DNA of 64,000 bases, from the NCBI GenBank assembly GCA_958510825.1, contig OY294051.1:124001-188000 (forward strand). Reading direction: 5' to 3'. How positions within the stretch are numbered: the first letter of the stretch is position 1; every line of letters begins with the position of its first letter. Below, in pieces: positions 63,901 to 64,000 of this stretch. The notes under the pieces were generated by a model. That model had not been told where the DNA came from, made no database searches, and worked only from the letters and a program-made list of their open reading frames with translations. The position numbers were made by a program, and so were the translations under genes. This DNA comes from Brachypterus glaber. Lineage: Eukaryota > Arthropoda > Insecta > Coleoptera > Kateretidae.

Positions 63901-64000
63901 ACACGTGGTTAAATTAATTTCAACATCTTTCACAAAATTATTATTTCTTTTTAACAAAAAACAACACAAACTAACATTATTCTTATGATAATCATTAATA
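60123..64000 (-). CDS. URB1: URB1/NPA1 (nucleolar pre-ribosomal-associated protein 1), C-terminal four exons, partial
   Basis: Exons in order: 64000-63080 (continues off the window), 62142-61901, 61619-61326, 60961-60123. About 765 residues are visible; the vertebrate protein is about 2,270. All phases agree. Diagnostic stretches are WDRAAASHYSVRSNI, YDLSFLMPVFSQLLTPENQV, RKAACHVLSRFYYHLEAQ, PELYTFLHSPEVCHKDHRKF and ALELLRDGLRTEKDFSDF. These correspond to the C-terminal NopRA1-type region of URB1. The family acts in the nucleolus in early 60S pre-ribosome assembly (yeast Npa1/Urb1). The protein is built of helical, armadillo/HEAT-like repeats rather than catalytic motifs. The stop at 60123 is within an AATAAA. 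Identification is by recalled similarity; confidence is high for the family. Confidence 0.88.
60995..61125 (-). repeat. Inverted copy of the 11852-11980 repeat
   Basis: TATAATTTTTGTCCGTTTTG, TTGCCCTAAGCCAATGTTAA, CCATATTTCATGTAACG and AATCGGACATTCCGTT run in the reverse order of the cytohesin-intron copy. It lies in the URB1 intron 60962-61325, which also carries a CAGACAGACAGATCGACAG run. Confidence 0.6.
61326..61619 (-). CDS. URB1: URB1 exon (third in window)
   Basis: Acceptor AAAAATTCCAG|GAATAG, donor TGCAAAG|GTAAGA. It encodes IVDCYDLSFLMPVFSQLLTP, GALSLTVAALSSEDEDVRKA and HVLSRFYYHLEAQQHGKDKL, the best-conserved part in the window. Confidence 0.92.
61901..62142 (-). CDS. URB1: URB1 exon (second in window)
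   Basis: Acceptor GCAATTTTTTTTAG|ATATGAG, donor ACGCTTG|GTAAGT. It encodes YEKNAEQTQFYDFKPYLWDR then AAASHYSVRSNIENRLLRQP and KMSDVLGILQNPYINYTISY. Confidence 0.9.
62143..63079 (-). other. URB1 intron
   Basis: AT-rich intron from GTAAGT to TTTTTTTTAG. A palindromic repeat with TAGTATATTACAAAA-type ends lies around 62815-63015, related to TAGTATAT-ended repeats near 15180 and 22910. No exon seen. Confidence 0.7.
63080..64000 (-). CDS. URB1: URB1 exon, cut by the window edge
   Basis: Open from the window edge (reads INDYHKNNVSLCCFLLKRN) to donor TTGAAACT|GTAAGT in phase 2. It is about 307 codons of Leu/Lys/Asn/Phe-rich helical sequence, low in sequence conservation but ending LMERSHIPVLLSSYRAMVNK then WDRTILKLLKL. 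Assignment depends on splicing to the well-conserved next exons. Confidence 0.8.

Noticed and set aside
60123..63969. Reading the right-hand gene as virilizer or another HEAT-repeat protein
   Set aside because: The ordered motifs (YDLSFLMPVFSQLLTPE, RFYYHLEA, LLRDGLRTEKDF, SSPLSDQ) fit the URB1/NPA1 C-terminal region much better.

Overview
The window reads as a piece of an insect nuclear chromosome. It is strongly AT-rich, its genes have short exons and introns of up to about 10 kb, and the non-coding sequence is full of small foldback/MITE-like repeats. The three recognisable proteins are animal families (a cytohesin, an SLC16-type monocarboxylate transporter and URB1/NPA1) with GT-AG spliced genes. 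A holometabolous insect, possibly a beetle, is my guess; nothing in the sequence proves the order.

Layout. (1) 1-6131: no coding sequence recognised, mostly repeats. (2) 6132-12672, plus strand: a complete six-exon cytohesin (Arf guanine-nucleotide exchange factor, Sec7 + PH, 422 aa as reconstructed) with an unusual first coding exon and a plausible poly(A) signal at 12743. (3) 12673-18645: convergent intergenic space with repeats and one unassigned ORF. (4) 18646-51362, minus strand: a nine-coding-exon MCT/SLC16-like transporter. All exon phases close and give 695 aa. (5) 51363-60122: 5' region of the transporter, with three related putative first exons/promoters (A+1 at about 59395, 58716 and 56134), a degenerate minisatellite, a tRNA-Leu-like pseudogene and a GC-rich island. 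(6) 60123-64000, minus strand: the C-terminal four exons of URB1 (ribosome biogenesis), running off the right edge.

The most unusual part is the transporter locus. Its first exon/promoter appears three times, its second coding exon twice, its third three times and its fourth twice. In each coding case one intact exon is accompanied by decayed or truncated copies that keep splice sites. The exon 2 to exon 3 junction requires a GC-AG intron and falls inside the MCT signature (EGGWGW). The intron before exon 4 holds a GC-rich 103-bp satellite of about 25 monomers. Most monomers contain the 8-bp CRE palindrome TGACGTCA, and part of the array shows a four-monomer (412-bp) higher-order period. The array is bracketed by a 15-bp imperfect inverted repeat followed by a GC-rich 14-bp palindrome, and it has been invaded by a MITE whose intact relative, with a 6-bp target duplication, lies at 39333-39588.

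The three genes have unrelated cellular roles: membrane traffic and Arf signalling, metabolite transport, and 60S ribosome assembly. I see no operon-like logic. Coordinates come from reading the sequence by eye. Exon boundaries are supported by frame continuity and splice consensus, not by transcripts.
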